A program made the translations under genes and the position numbers. 64,000 bases of DNA from Blastococcus_B deserti (GTDB lineage Bacteria; Actinomycetota; Actinomycetes; Mycobacteriales; Geodermatophilaceae): contig NZ_JBHUHP010000028.1 in assembly GCF_042682525.1 (NCBI RefSeq), forward strand, positions 91,283 through 155,282, in the 5' to 3' direction. Position 1 is the stretch's first letter. Each line of letters begins with the position of its first letter. The notes below the pieces were generated by a model, which was not told the origin of the DNA, searched no databases, and saw only the letters and a program-made list of their open reading frames with translations. Below are positions 49,719 through 57,992 of this stretch, piece by piece.

Positions 49719-50384
49719 GTGATGACCGCCGCCCCTGACGTCGAGGGCGCCTCCGCCTCCCTGGCCGAGCGCGCCTACGTCGCCATCCGTGACCAGCTGA
49801 TCATGCTCGAGATCCGGCCGAACGAGCCGATCGACGACGACGCGCTGGCCCGCTCCCTCGGCGTGGGCCGTACCCCTGTGCGCGAGGCGCTCAAGCGGCT
49901 CGAGGTCGACCGCCTCGTGATCAGTTATCCGCGCCGCGGCACGTTCGCCACCGGCATGGACATCACCGACCTGGCGCACATCTCCGAGATCCGCGTCCAG
50001 CTCGAGCCCCTGTCCGCCCGCCGCGCCGCGGAGCGCGCCCCTCGCGAGGTGCGCGCCGAGCTGAGCAAGCTGGCCGGCCGGCTCGAGCAACTCGAGGTCG
50101 CGGCCGTCGACCGCAACGAGCTGATGCGGTGGGACCTCACGGTGCACCGGGCCATCTACCGGGCCGCGGACAACCCGCACCTCGAGGACGTGCTGGTGCG
50201 CTACGACAACCTGGCGACCCGGATCTTCTGCCTGTTCCTCGACCGGCTGCCCACGGTCGACGAGCACGTCGGAGAGCACGTCGGCCTGCTCCGCGCCATC
50301 GCCGCGGGCGAGGCCGACCGCGCCGAGGAGCTCGCACGGGAGCACGTGATCGGCTTCGAGAAGGCCATCCGCGCGGTCATCTGA
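49719..50384 (+). CDS. GntR family regulator with FCD domain
   Basis: This 221-residue regulator has the GntR winged helix (LAERAYVAIRDQLIMLEIRP, LARSLGVGRTPVREALKRLE). The all-helical FCD effector domain carries the metal-binding pattern RWDLTVHRAIYRAADNPHLE and HVGLLRAIAAGEADRAEELAREHV. FCD regulators bind organic acids or amino acids. Its gene is divergent from sdaA, and its promoter carries the CTGGTATATCAG dyad also found before glyA. It is therefore the best candidate to control serine/glycine disposal in this island. The GTG at 49719 suits a leaderless mRNA. It is convergent with the BCCT gene. Confidence 0.88.
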   Translation: MMTAAPDVEGASASLAERAYVAIRDQLIMLEIRPNEPIDDDALARSLGVGRTPVREALKRLEVDRLVISYPRRGTFATGMDITDLAHISEIRVQLEPLSARRAAERAPREVRAELSKLAGRLEQLEVAAVDRNELMRWDLTVHRAIYRAADNPHLEDVLVRYDNLATRIFCLFLDRLPTVDEHVGEHVGLLRAIAAGEADRAEELAREHVIGFEKAIRAVI

Positions 50385-50425
50385 CGAAGGACCCCCCGCC
50401 CCCCACCGCTCGCACGCCCGCGGCG

Positions 50426-50441
50426 GGCCCCCGCGGGGGCC
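50426..50441. terminator. GC palindrome between gntR and the BCCT gene
   Basis: GGCCCCCGCGGGGGCC is a perfect 16-base palindrome in the 75-bp convergent gap. It has no loop-friendly centre or T-run, so its strength as a terminator is uncertain. Confidence 0.4.
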
Positions 50442-50459
50442 GGGGAGTCCGCGCCTGGT

Positions 50460-52394
50460 TCAGTCGCGGGGGTCCCGCGGCCGGCCGGTGGTTTGCACGC
50501 TCGGCTCCTGGCGCCCGGGCCCGCCGTCGTCCGCCAGGAGCGCGGAGTCGGCATCCGGTCGCGGGCTGATCAGCGGAGCCTGCGCCGGCTCGGCCGCGTG
50601 CCGGAGGCCGTCGGCCCCGTGCGCCCGCTCCACGGCGATGACGAAGTCGTCGCCGTGCCGGCTGATGCCGTCCACCACCGCCTGCTCGATGGCCACGCTG
50701 GCGTAGTTCCCGCGCAGGACCACCGGGTCGCGGCGCAGGTCCTTCACCAGGCCGACCGCCATGCCCACCATGACCAGGATGAAGGGCAGGGCCGCGATGA
50801 TCGTCAGGTTCTGCAGCCCGGTCAGGGCCTCGCCCTCGTCCCCGAGCAGCAGCATGATGGCCGCGACCGCGCCCATCACCACGCCCCAGAAGACGACGAT
50901 CCCGCGGCCGGGCTCCAGGGTGCCGCGCTGGGACAGCGAGCCCATGACGATCGAGGCCGCGTCGGCGCCGGAGACGAAGAAGATCCCGACCAGGATCATC
51001 ACGAGCACGGTCGTGGCCGTGGCCAGGGGGTACTGCTCGAGGACGCCGAACAGCTGACCCTGTGCGCTCCCCGCACCGGCGACGTCCACACCGCCCCGCT
51101 GCGCGGCGATGCCCGCGCCCCCGAAGACGGCGAACCACAGCAGGCTCACCAGGCTGGGCACGAGCAGGACCCCGGTGACGAACTGGCGGATGGTCCGGCC
51201 ACGGCTGATCCGCGCGATGAACAGGCCGACGAAGGGGGTCCAGCTGACCCACCACGCCCAGTAGAAGACCGTCCAGCCACGCAGCCAGGTCGCCATCGGG
51301 TCGCCGCCGGTGGCCTCGGTCCGGGCGGCCATCTCGCCCAGGTCGGAGAAGTAGCTGCCCACCGCGTCGGGGATGAGGTTGAGGATGAACACCGTCGGAC
51401 CGGCCACGAACACGAACAGGGCCAGCAGCAGGGCGAGCACCATGTTGGTGTTGGCGAGCCACTGGATGCCCCTGGCGATGCCGGAGACCGCCGAGGCCAC
51501 GAAGGCTGCGGTCAGCACGGCGATGATGCCGACGAGCAGCCCGTTGCCCACGTCCCCGGCCCAGCCGAGGATCTGCGCGCCGCTGCCGATCTGGAGGGCC
51601 CCCAGCCCCAGCGACGCCGCCGACCCGAAGAGGGTCGCGAAGATCGCCAGCACGTCGATGATCCGGCCCGTCGGCCCGGCGACGCGCCGCTCGCCCAGCA
51701 GCGGGACGAACGCCGAGCTGATCAGCTGCGGGCGGCCACGCCGGAACGTGCCGTAGGCGATCGCCAGGCCGACGACGGCATACATGGCCCACGGGTGCAG
51801 CGTCCAGTGGAACAGGCTGGTGGCCATCGCCGTCTCGATCGCGGCAGCGCTCTCGGCCTCGACCGTCATCGGCGGCGGGGACACGAAGTGCGACAGCGGT
51901 TCTGCCACCCCGAAGAACATCAGGCCGATGCCCATGCCGGCGCTGAACATCATCGCGATCCACGAGATGGTGCGGAACTCCGGGCGCTCCCCGTCGCGCC
52001 CCAGCGGGATCCGGCCGTACTTGCCGGCCGCCAGCCAGATGACGTAGACGACGAACGCGGTGGCCAGGAGCACGAACAGCCAGCCGAGGTTGCCGGTGAC
52101 CCAGCCGAGGACGGAACCGCTGACCGACCCCAGCCCCGTCGGGGTGTAGAAGCCCCAAACGACGAAGCCCAGCGCCATCACCGCGGCGACGGCGAACAGC
52201 ACGCGGTCCACGGTGCCGTGCCGGTCGGCCAGGCAGGGCGGGGTGTCGGCGATCGCCGGGTGGGCGCCGGGGGCGGCGCCGTCCGGGTCCGGCTCGGCGA
52301 CGTGCCCTCCTCCGGACGGCACAGCGACGTGCCCTCCTGCGGACGGCGGGGCTCCGGCACCGGAGGCCGGGGGCTGCACGGGACCGTCGTTCAT
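50460..52394 (-). CDS. BCCT family betaine/choline transporter
   Basis: This 644-residue carrier imports betaine, choline or carnitine, usually with sodium. Twelve membrane segments are visible, with the BCCT signatures HWTLHPWAMYAVVGLAIAYG and FYWAWWVSWTPFVGLFIARISRGRTIR, whose tryptophans bind the trimethylammonium group. The first 75 residues are a Pro/Gly/Ala-rich cytoplasmic tail with a short repeat (GGHVAVPSGGGHVAEP). The C-terminal 70 residues are also cytoplasmic. The ATG at 52394 has GGGGAG upstream. The 91-bp gap from folP holds two GTTGCGCA sites 19 bp apart, pointing to its own promoter. Confidence 0.93.
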   Translation of the reverse strand: MNDGPVQPPASGAGAPPSAGGHVAVPSGGGHVAEPDPDGAAPGAHPAIADTPPCLADRHGTVDRVLFAVAAVMALGFVVWGFYTPTGLGSVSGSVLGWVTGNLGWLFVLLATAFVVYVIWLAAGKYGRIPLGRDGERPEFRTISWIAMMFSAGMGIGLMFFGVAEPLSHFVSPPPMTVEAESAAAIETAMATSLFHWTLHPWAMYAVVGLAIAYGTFRRGRPQLISSAFVPLLGERRVAGPTGRIIDVLAIFATLFGSAASLGLGALQIGSGAQILGWAGDVGNGLLVGIIAVLTAAFVASAVSGIARGIQWLANTNMVLALLLALFVFVAGPTVFILNLIPDAVGSYFSDLGEMAARTEATGGDPMATWLRGWTVFYWAWWVSWTPFVGLFIARISRGRTIRQFVTGVLLVPSLVSLLWFAVFGGAGIAAQRGGVDVAGAGSAQGQLFGVLEQYPLATATTVLVMILVGIFFVSGADAASIVMGSLSQRGTLEPGRGIVVFWGVVMGAVAAIMLLLGDEGEALTGLQNLTIIAALPFILVMVGMAVGLVKDLRRDPVVLRGNYASVAIEQAVVDGISRHGDDFVIAVERAHGADGLRHAAEPAQAPLISPRPDADSALLADDGGPGRQEPSVQTTGRPRDPRD

Positions 52395-52410
52395 CGCACT
52401 CCCCTAACTG

Positions 52411-52436
52411 TTGCGCAAGTCGCAATGAGTTGCGCA
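52411..52436. promoter_or_regulatory. TTGCGCA repeats, 19 bp apart, upstream of the BCCT gene
   Basis: TTGCGCAA at 52411-52418 and TTGCGCA at 52430-52436 are in the same direction, two helical turns apart, with TCGCAATG between them. They lie 17-42 bases upstream of the BCCT start codon. Confidence 0.6.
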
Positions 52437-52485
52437 GAGCGAACCAGAGAAGCTCTCCCGGCACAAGGGTCGGTTATGAGCTTGC

Positions 52486-53367
52486 TCACAATGGAACGCC
52501 TCCCTGACCGCCGGACTCCACCGCAGCCAGCACGGTGAGGGCGTCGCGGGTCGCGGCGACGTCGTGCACCCGGAGCACCGCGGCCCCCCGCTGGGCGGAC
52601 AGCAGCGCGGCGGCGAGGGACCCGGCGAGCCGGTCGCCCACCGGGCGGCCGGTGAGCTCGCCCACCATCGACTTGCGGGAGACCCCGACCAGTATCGGGA
52701 CGCCGAGGCCGCCGAGAAGCGGCAGGGAGCGCAGCAGCTCGAGGTTGTGCTCGAGGATCTTGCCGAAGCCGAATCCCGGGTCGACCACGAGGTGCTCGAG
52801 CCGGACGCCGGCGTCGAGGCAGGCCCGCAGCCGCAGCCCGAGGAACTGCCGGACCTCGGCCACGACGTCGGCGTAGCGCGGGTCGCGCTGCATGTCCCCC
52901 GGCGAGCCGCGCATGTGCATCAGGCACACCGGCACGTCGAGGTCGGTGGCCGCCTGCAGCGCGCCCGGCCGCGTGAGTGCCCGCACGTCGTTGACCATGA
53001 CCGCGCCGGCCGCCACCGCGGCGCGCATCACCTCCGGCCGGGAGGTGTCGACCGACACCGCCACGGATGTTCGTGCGGCGAGCTCCTCGACCACGGGAAC
53101 GACCCTGCGCAGCTCCTCCCCGACCGAGGGCGGCCGCGCGCCGGGGCGGGTGGACTCGCCGCCGACGTCCAGCAGGTCGGCCCCCTCCTCCGCCAGCCGG
53201 AGCCCGTGCGCCACGGCGTCGCGGGCGGCGAGGAACCGGCCGCCGTCGGAGAAGGAGTCCGGCGTGACGTTGACGATGCCGCAGACCAGCGGGACCGCCG
53301 GCGACCGCAGCCGGTCGGCGAGAGCGCGGGACGCCGGCGCCGGGGTGACCGGCACCGGCGTGGTCAC
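52486..53367 (-). CDS. folP: Dihydropteroate synthase
   Basis: FolP condenses 4-aminobenzoate with the pterin pyrophosphate to make dihydropteroate. The 293-residue TIM-barrel protein has GIVNVTPDSFSDGG, EEGADLLDVGGESTRPGA, MVNDVRAL, VDPGFGFGKILEHNLELL and VGVSRKS, all core motifs, so it should be active. Its GTG overlaps the folD stop by four bases. A folP tied to folD and fchA in a methyl-group catabolic operon, rather than to folB/folK, suggests extra folate supply for the demethylating oxidases. Whether another folP exists elsewhere is unknown. Confidence 0.92.
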   Translation of the reverse strand: MTTPVPVTPAPASRALADRLRSPAVPLVCGIVNVTPDSFSDGGRFLAARDAVAHGLRLAEEGADLLDVGGESTRPGARPPSVGEELRRVVPVVEELAARTSVAVSVDTSRPEVMRAAVAAGAVMVNDVRALTRPGALQAATDLDVPVCLMHMRGSPGDMQRDPRYADVVAEVRQFLGLRLRACLDAGVRLEHLVVDPGFGFGKILEHNLELLRSLPLLGGLGVPILVGVSRKSMVGELTGRPVGDRLAGSLAAALLSAQRGAAVLRVHDVAATRDALTVLAAVESGGQGGVPL

Positions 53368-54218
53368 GCCGAGCCGGCCGACGCCCGCGCTGCCGCGACG
53401 GTGTGCCGCAGCAGCAGCGCCGTGGTCACCGGGCCGACGCCGCCCGGCACCGGTGTCAGGGCGCCCGCCCGGCCGGTGACCGATGCGGCGTCGACGTCGC
53501 CGACGAGCCCGCCGTCCGGGGTCGGGTTGGTGCCGACGTCGCCGACGACAACGCCCTCGGCGACGTGCTCGGCGGTGACCAGCCCCGGGCGGCCCACGGC
53601 CGCGACGAGCACGTCGGCGGTCCGCGTGACGTCGGCGAGCTCCTTGGTGTGCCGGTGGCAGATCGTCACCGTGGCGTCCCGCGCCAGCAGCAGCTGGGCG
53701 ACGGGCTTGCCGACGACGTTCGAGCGGCCGACCACGACCGCCCGGGCGCCGGCCAGGGGCACGCCGTGCGCGTCGAGGAGGACCAGCACGGCCTCCGCCG
53801 TCGCCGGCGGGAACGACGGCAGGTCGGCGGCCAGGCGCCCCAGGCTCAGCGGGTTGGCACCGTCGACGTCCTTGGCGGGGTCGATGGCCGCCGCGAGGTC
53901 CTCGAAGTCGGCGTCCGGCGGCAGCGGCGTCTGCAGGATGATGCCGTGCACCGCGGGGTCGTCGCTCAGCGCGGCCAGCGCGGCCCGGATCTCCTCCGGG
54001 GCGGCGTCCGGGCCGAGGTCGACGACCGTGCAGGCGATGCCGGTCCTCTGCGCCGCCCGGGCGATGGACCGGACGTACGAGGCGCTCGACCCGTCGTCGG
54101 TCGCGACGACCACGGCCAGCCGCGGCGGAGTGCCGGCCGCGGTGAGCCGTGCCGCCTCGGCGGTCACCTCCGTGCGGATGCCGGCGGCGACCTCGGTGCC
54201 GCTCAGGACGGCGGTCAT
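53364..54218 (-). CDS. folD: Methylenetetrahydrofolate dehydrogenase / methenyltetrahydrofolate cyclohydrolase
   Basis: FolD oxidises the 5,10-methylene-tetrahydrofolate made by dimethylglycine and sarcosine oxidases to 10-formyl-tetrahydrofolate. The 284-residue protein has SSASYVRSIARAAQRTGIAC near residue 50 (Tyr and the region of the catalytic Lys, although the usual YxxxK reads YVRSI here), ILQTPLPPDADFE, then VVVGRSNVVGKPVAQLLLARDATVTICH. The substitution at the cyclohydrolase Lys position is notable, because a separate cyclohydrolase (FchA) lies in the same operon. It overlaps fchA and folP by four bases each. Confidence 0.88.
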   Translation of the reverse strand: MTAVLSGTEVAAGIRTEVTAEAARLTAAGTPPRLAVVVATDDGSSASYVRSIARAAQRTGIACTVVDLGPDAAPEEIRAALAALSDDPAVHGIILQTPLPPDADFEDLAAAIDPAKDVDGANPLSLGRLAADLPSFPPATAEAVLVLLDAHGVPLAGARAVVVGRSNVVGKPVAQLLLARDATVTICHRHTKELADVTRTADVLVAAVGRPGLVTAEHVAEGVVVGDVGTNPTPDGGLVGDVDAASVTGRAGALTPVPGGVGPVTTALLLRHTVAAARASAGSA

Positions 54219-54835
54219 CGGGCGATCTCCTCGCGCACGGCGGCGGTGACCTTCTCCGCGCGGACGGCGAGGTCGTCGACCGGGTCGACCGCGGCCGCCA
54301 GCTCGGCCCGCACGGCGGGGTCCTTGATGCCGCCCAGGTTGATCTCGACGTTCACGCGTGCCGTGGTGGCCGCGGCACGCGCGGCCTCGGCGGCCGCCGC
54401 GACGTCGCTGAGCACGTTGCGGTTGCCGATCGGCAGGAGCTCCTCGGCCAGTCCGAGGACGCGGTCGGCCACGCGGACCACCGCCGCGGGCACCCGCGCG
54501 GCGCCGACGAGCGCGTCGGCGATCGCCGCGGAGCGGGCCGCCTTCTCCGCGTCGGTGCCCTTGGGCAGCCCGTAGGCCTCGGTGACCGCCGTGAAGACCG
54601 CAGCGTCCTCCTCGGCGAGACCGAGGGCCTGCTCGCGCAGGTCGTCGGCCACCGCCGTCACGGCCGCGATGGCGTCGGCGTGCTCGGCGAACCGGGGCGC
54701 GTCGCTGTAGCGGGCGACCATCGCGACCAGCGCGGCCGCCTGCGCGGCGTGCAGGCCTGCGGCGGCGCCGCCGCCGGGTGCGGGCACCCGGGCGGCGAGC
54801 CGCTCCAGGTACGCGGGGAGCGCATCTGTGCGCAC
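54215..54835 (-). CDS. fchA: Methenyltetrahydrofolate cyclohydrolase (cyclodeaminase/FchA family)
   Basis: This 206-residue protein belongs to the formiminotransferase-cyclodeaminase family. RVPAPGGGAAAGLHAAQAAALVAMVA near the start is the folate-binding glycine-rich segment, and RNVLSDVAAAAEAARAAATTARVNVEINL is near the end. It would hydrolyse methenyl- to formyl-tetrahydrofolate beside FolD. The GTG at 54835 has GAAGGAG five bases upstream. It heads the fchA-folD-folP operon and lies 101 bp after the dimethylglycine oxidase gene, so it may be read from the same long transcript. Confidence 0.85.
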   Translation of the reverse strand: MRTDALPAYLERLAARVPAPGGGAAAGLHAAQAAALVAMVARYSDAPRFAEHADAIAAVTAVADDLREQALGLAEEDAAVFTAVTEAYGLPKGTDAEKAARSAAIADALVGAARVPAAVVRVADRVLGLAEELLPIGNRNVLSDVAAAAEAARAAATTARVNVEINLGGIKDPAVRAELAAAVDPVDDLAVRAEKVTAAVREEIAR

Positions 54836-54936
54836 AACGGCTCCTTCGGGAGTCGAGGAGGAGAAGCGGGCCAGGTATCGCCCCCTCCAGGGCACCGCCC
54901 CGAGCGTGCGAGGGGTGGGGAGGAGGGGGTCCTTTC

Positions 54937-57399
54937 TCAGCCGCGGATGCGCGTCATCTCCGGGTCGACCAGCGGCTCGGCGGCGACGGTCGCCGCGATC
55001 CGGCGGTCGAAGTACTGGATCTCCACCGCGGTGCCGACCCCGGCCGACGCGGGCAGCCAGGCGTAGGCGATCGGCCGGCCGACGGTGTGCCCGAAGGCCG
55101 CGCTGGTGACGTAGCCGGCCGGCGCGCCGTCGACAAACACCGGCTCGTGGCCGAGGACCACGCTGGTGCCGTCGTCGATCGTCAGGCAGGACAGCCGCCG
55201 GCGGGCGGTCTCGTCGCTGCGGTCGGCGACCGCCTCGCTGCCGACGAACGCGCCCTTCTGCTTGCGGACGGCGAAGCCGAGCCCCGCCTCGTACGGGTCG
55301 TGCTCGGTGGTCATGTCCGAGCCCCAGGAGCGGTAGCCCTTCTCCAGCCGCAGGCTGTTGAAGGCCGCACGTCCGGCGGCGATCACGCCGAGGTCCTGGC
55401 CGGCCGCCCACAGCACGTCCCAGAGCTTCTGCCCGTGCTCGGCGCTGGCGTAGATCTCCCAGCCCAGCTCGCCGACGTAGGACAGCCGCATGGCGGTCAC
55501 CGGGACGCCGCCGAGGGTGGCCCGCTTGGCGCGGAAGTACTTCAGCCCCTCGTTGGTGAAGTCGTCGTCGGTGACCTTCTGCACCAGGTCGCGAGCGCGC
55601 GGGCCCCAGAGCCCGATGCAGCAGGTGCCGCCGGTGATGTCCCGCACCTGGACGCTGCCGTCGGCCGGGGCCGCGCGGCGCAGGTGGTCCAGGTCGAGGT
55701 TGCCGTTGGCACCGATCTGGAACAGCTGCTCGCCCAGCCGGGCGACGGTGAGGTCGCTGCGGACGCCACCGGTCTCATCGAGGGCGAGGGTGTAGGTCAC
55801 CGAGCCGACCGACTTGTCCATCTTCCCGGTGGTCAGCCGCTCCAGGAGGTCCAGCGCCCCGGGGCCGCTGACCTCCAGGCGCTTGAGCGGGGTCATGTCG
55901 TACATCGCCACGGCGGTTCGGGTCTTCCACGCCTCGGCGGCGGCGATCGGCGACCAGAACTGCGCCGACCAGTCATCCCGCGCCGGCGGCACCCACTCGG
56001 CCGGGAGCTCGTCGAGCAGCCCCGCGTTGGCCTCGTACCAGTGGGGGCGCTCCCACCCGGCGGCCTCCAGGAAGACCGCGCCCAGCTCGCGCTGGCGGGC
56101 GTGGAAGGGGCTCACCCGCAGGTCGCGGGGCGAGAGCTTGGGCTGCAGCGGGTGGAGGATGTCGTAGACCTCGACGAAGTTCTGCTGCGAGGTCTCCCGC
56201 ACGTAGGCGTCGGTGACCTGCACCTCCTCGAAGCGGGCGACGTCGCAGCCGTGCAGGTCCAGCTCGCTGCGGCCGTCCACCAGCAGCTGGGCGACCGACC
56301 GGGCGACGCCGGCGGAGTGGGTGACCCAGACCGCCTCGGCGATCCAGAAGCCGGCCACGTCCGGTGACTCGCCGATCAGCGGTCCCCCGTCCGGGGTGAA
56401 GGAGAAGATGCCGTTGAAGCCCGAGTCGACCTTGGTCGAGCGCAGCGAGGGCAGCAGCTCACGGCTGTGCTCCCAGGCCTCGGCGAAGTCCTCCTCGGTG
56501 AACGGGAGCATCGAGGGCATCGCGGAGTCGCTGACGTCGCCCTCGGGCAGGTCGGTGAGCTCGACCGGCATCGGCCGGTGCGCGTAGGAGCCGATGCCCA
56601 GGCGGTCGCCCCGCTCGCGGTAGTACAGGTCGCGGTCCTGGTGGCGCAGGATCGGCATGCCGGCCTCGGTCAGCTCGTCGTTGCGGCCGACCAGCTCGGC
56701 GACCTGCCCGGTCCAGACGAACTGGTGGGCCAGCGGCAGCAGCGGCACCCGCATGCCGACCATGGCGCCGATCGCCGGGCCCCAGAAGCCGGCGCAGGAG
56801 ACGACGATGTCGGCGGGGATCACCCCGTCCGGCGTCCGGACGCCGGTCACCCGGCCGCCGGCCTGCTCGATGCCGACCACGCGGGTGTCGCCCTGGAACG
56901 CCGCGCCGCGCGCCTCGGCCCGCCGGGCGAGCGCGACGACGGCGCGCGAGGCCTTGGCCAGGCCGTCGCTGGGGATGTGCAGGCCGCCGAGGATCTGGTC
57001 CGGGTCGACGAGCGGGTGCAGCCGCACGCACTCGTCGGGCCCGATCACCTCGCTCTGCACTCCCCAGGAGGTGGCCCAGCCCTGCCGCCGGTGCAGCTCG
57101 GCCAGCCGCTCCGGCGTGGTCGCCACCTCCAGGCCGCCGACCTGGTTGAAGCACCAGGCGCCGTCGACGTCCAGGCCGAGGAACTTCTCCACCGTGTAGG
57201 AAGCGAACTGCGTCATGGTCTTCGACCCGTTGGTCTGGAAGACCAGGCCGGGGGCGTGCGAGGTGGAGCCGCCGGTCAGGGGCAGCGGGCCCTGGTCGAC
57301 GACGGTGACCCGGTCCCAGCCGCGGGCGGTGAGCTCGTCGGCCAGGTTGGCACCGACGATGCCGGCTCCGATGATCACCACGCGAGGGGTGCTGGACAT
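54937..57399 (-). CDS. Dimethylglycine oxidase (FAD oxidase fused to a GcvT-type folate domain)
   Basis: This 820-residue protein matches dimethylglycine oxidase, which turns dimethylglycine into sarcosine and passes the methyl carbon to tetrahydrofolate. The FAD domain begins VVIIGAGIVGANLADEL. GSTSHAPGLVFQ holds His48, the probable covalent FAD attachment. The C-terminal half from about residue 430 is a GcvT-like aminomethyltransferase domain (YDMTPLKRLEVSGPGALDLL, SYVGELGWEIYASAEHG, RLEKGYRSWGSDM). The length is close to the known Arthrobacter enzyme. It lies 11 bp after soxG. Confidence 0.88.
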   Translation of the reverse strand: MSSTPRVVIIGAGIVGANLADELTARGWDRVTVVDQGPLPLTGGSTSHAPGLVFQTNGSKTMTQFASYTVEKFLGLDVDGAWCFNQVGGLEVATTPERLAELHRRQGWATSWGVQSEVIGPDECVRLHPLVDPDQILGGLHIPSDGLAKASRAVVALARRAEARGAAFQGDTRVVGIEQAGGRVTGVRTPDGVIPADIVVSCAGFWGPAIGAMVGMRVPLLPLAHQFVWTGQVAELVGRNDELTEAGMPILRHQDRDLYYRERGDRLGIGSYAHRPMPVELTDLPEGDVSDSAMPSMLPFTEEDFAEAWEHSRELLPSLRSTKVDSGFNGIFSFTPDGGPLIGESPDVAGFWIAEAVWVTHSAGVARSVAQLLVDGRSELDLHGCDVARFEEVQVTDAYVRETSQQNFVEVYDILHPLQPKLSPRDLRVSPFHARQRELGAVFLEAAGWERPHWYEANAGLLDELPAEWVPPARDDWSAQFWSPIAAAEAWKTRTAVAMYDMTPLKRLEVSGPGALDLLERLTTGKMDKSVGSVTYTLALDETGGVRSDLTVARLGEQLFQIGANGNLDLDHLRRAAPADGSVQVRDITGGTCCIGLWGPRARDLVQKVTDDDFTNEGLKYFRAKRATLGGVPVTAMRLSYVGELGWEIYASAEHGQKLWDVLWAAGQDLGVIAAGRAAFNSLRLEKGYRSWGSDMTTEHDPYEAGLGFAVRKQKGAFVGSEAVADRSDETARRRLSCLTIDDGTSVVLGHEPVFVDGAPAGYVTSAAFGHTVGRPIAYAWLPASAGVGTAVEIQYFDRRIAATVAAEPLVDPEMTRIRG

Positions 57400-57410
57400 G
57401 GCGGTTCCTC

Positions 57411-57992
57411 TCAGGAGATCAGTGCGGGGTCGGCGTACTCGAGGCTCGCGTCGAGCAGCCAGGTGGCGAGGTATCCGGCGAAGGAGGAGCGGACCAGGAT
57501 GGCGAACTCGTCCCCGCCCAGGGCCAGCAGGACGACCCCAGCCTGGCCGAGGGCGGTCTGGGCGCTGGTGCCCGGGACGAAGACCCGGGGGTGCAGGTCG
57601 AGCGAGCAGCCCTTGGCCAGCACCTCGCGCACGCGCGGTCCGCCGAGGCGCAGGACGGTCCGCTGCGCGGAGACGTCGACGGCCACCCCACCGGCCGGGC
57701 GCAGCGCCTCGGCCAGCTCGGCCTCGAGCGCCTCGGGCGCGGTGCCGGGGCTGGTGAGCAACCACTCGTCGGGCCCGAGCCAGACCAGCCGGCCGTCACC
57801 GGCCGGCACCCAGGTGTTCGGGGTGGTGGGCAGGGCCGCACCGCGCACGCGCGCGCCGGACGACGGATCGACGCGGACGTCGGCCATCGCGACGAACGGC
57901 TCCGCGGTGATCCGGACGGCGTCCGGCAGGCCCTCGAACGCCGCGGTGTACGGGTCCAGCGGCGAGGTACGGGGAAGCAGGTCAGCCGTCAC
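57411..57992 (-). CDS. soxG: Sarcosine oxidase gamma subunit
   Basis: This 193-residue subunit of heterotetrameric sarcosine oxidase has the SoxG layout with LVWLGPDEWLLTSPG, AVDVSAQRTVLRLGGPRVREVLAKGCSLDLHP and a C-terminal VVLLALGGDEFAILVRSSFAGYL. It stabilises the alpha-beta complex. Its GTG at 57992 lies 11 bases inside the end of soxA. The order glyA-soxB-soxD-soxA-soxG is the classic one for this enzyme. Confidence 0.92.
   Translation of the reverse strand: MTADLLPRTSPLDPYTAAFEGLPDAVRITAEPFVAMADVRVDPSSGARVRGAALPTTPNTWVPAGDGRLVWLGPDEWLLTSPGTAPEALEAELAEALRPAGGVAVDVSAQRTVLRLGGPRVREVLAKGCSLDLHPRVFVPGTSAQTALGQAGVVLLALGGDEFAILVRSSFAGYLATWLLDASLEYADPALIS

Noticed and set aside
54937..57399. 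Glycine cleavage T protein
   Set aside because: A GcvT-like domain is present, but it is fused to an FAD oxidase with the flavin-linking His motif, and no gcvH or gcvP is near. Dimethylglycine oxidase fits better.
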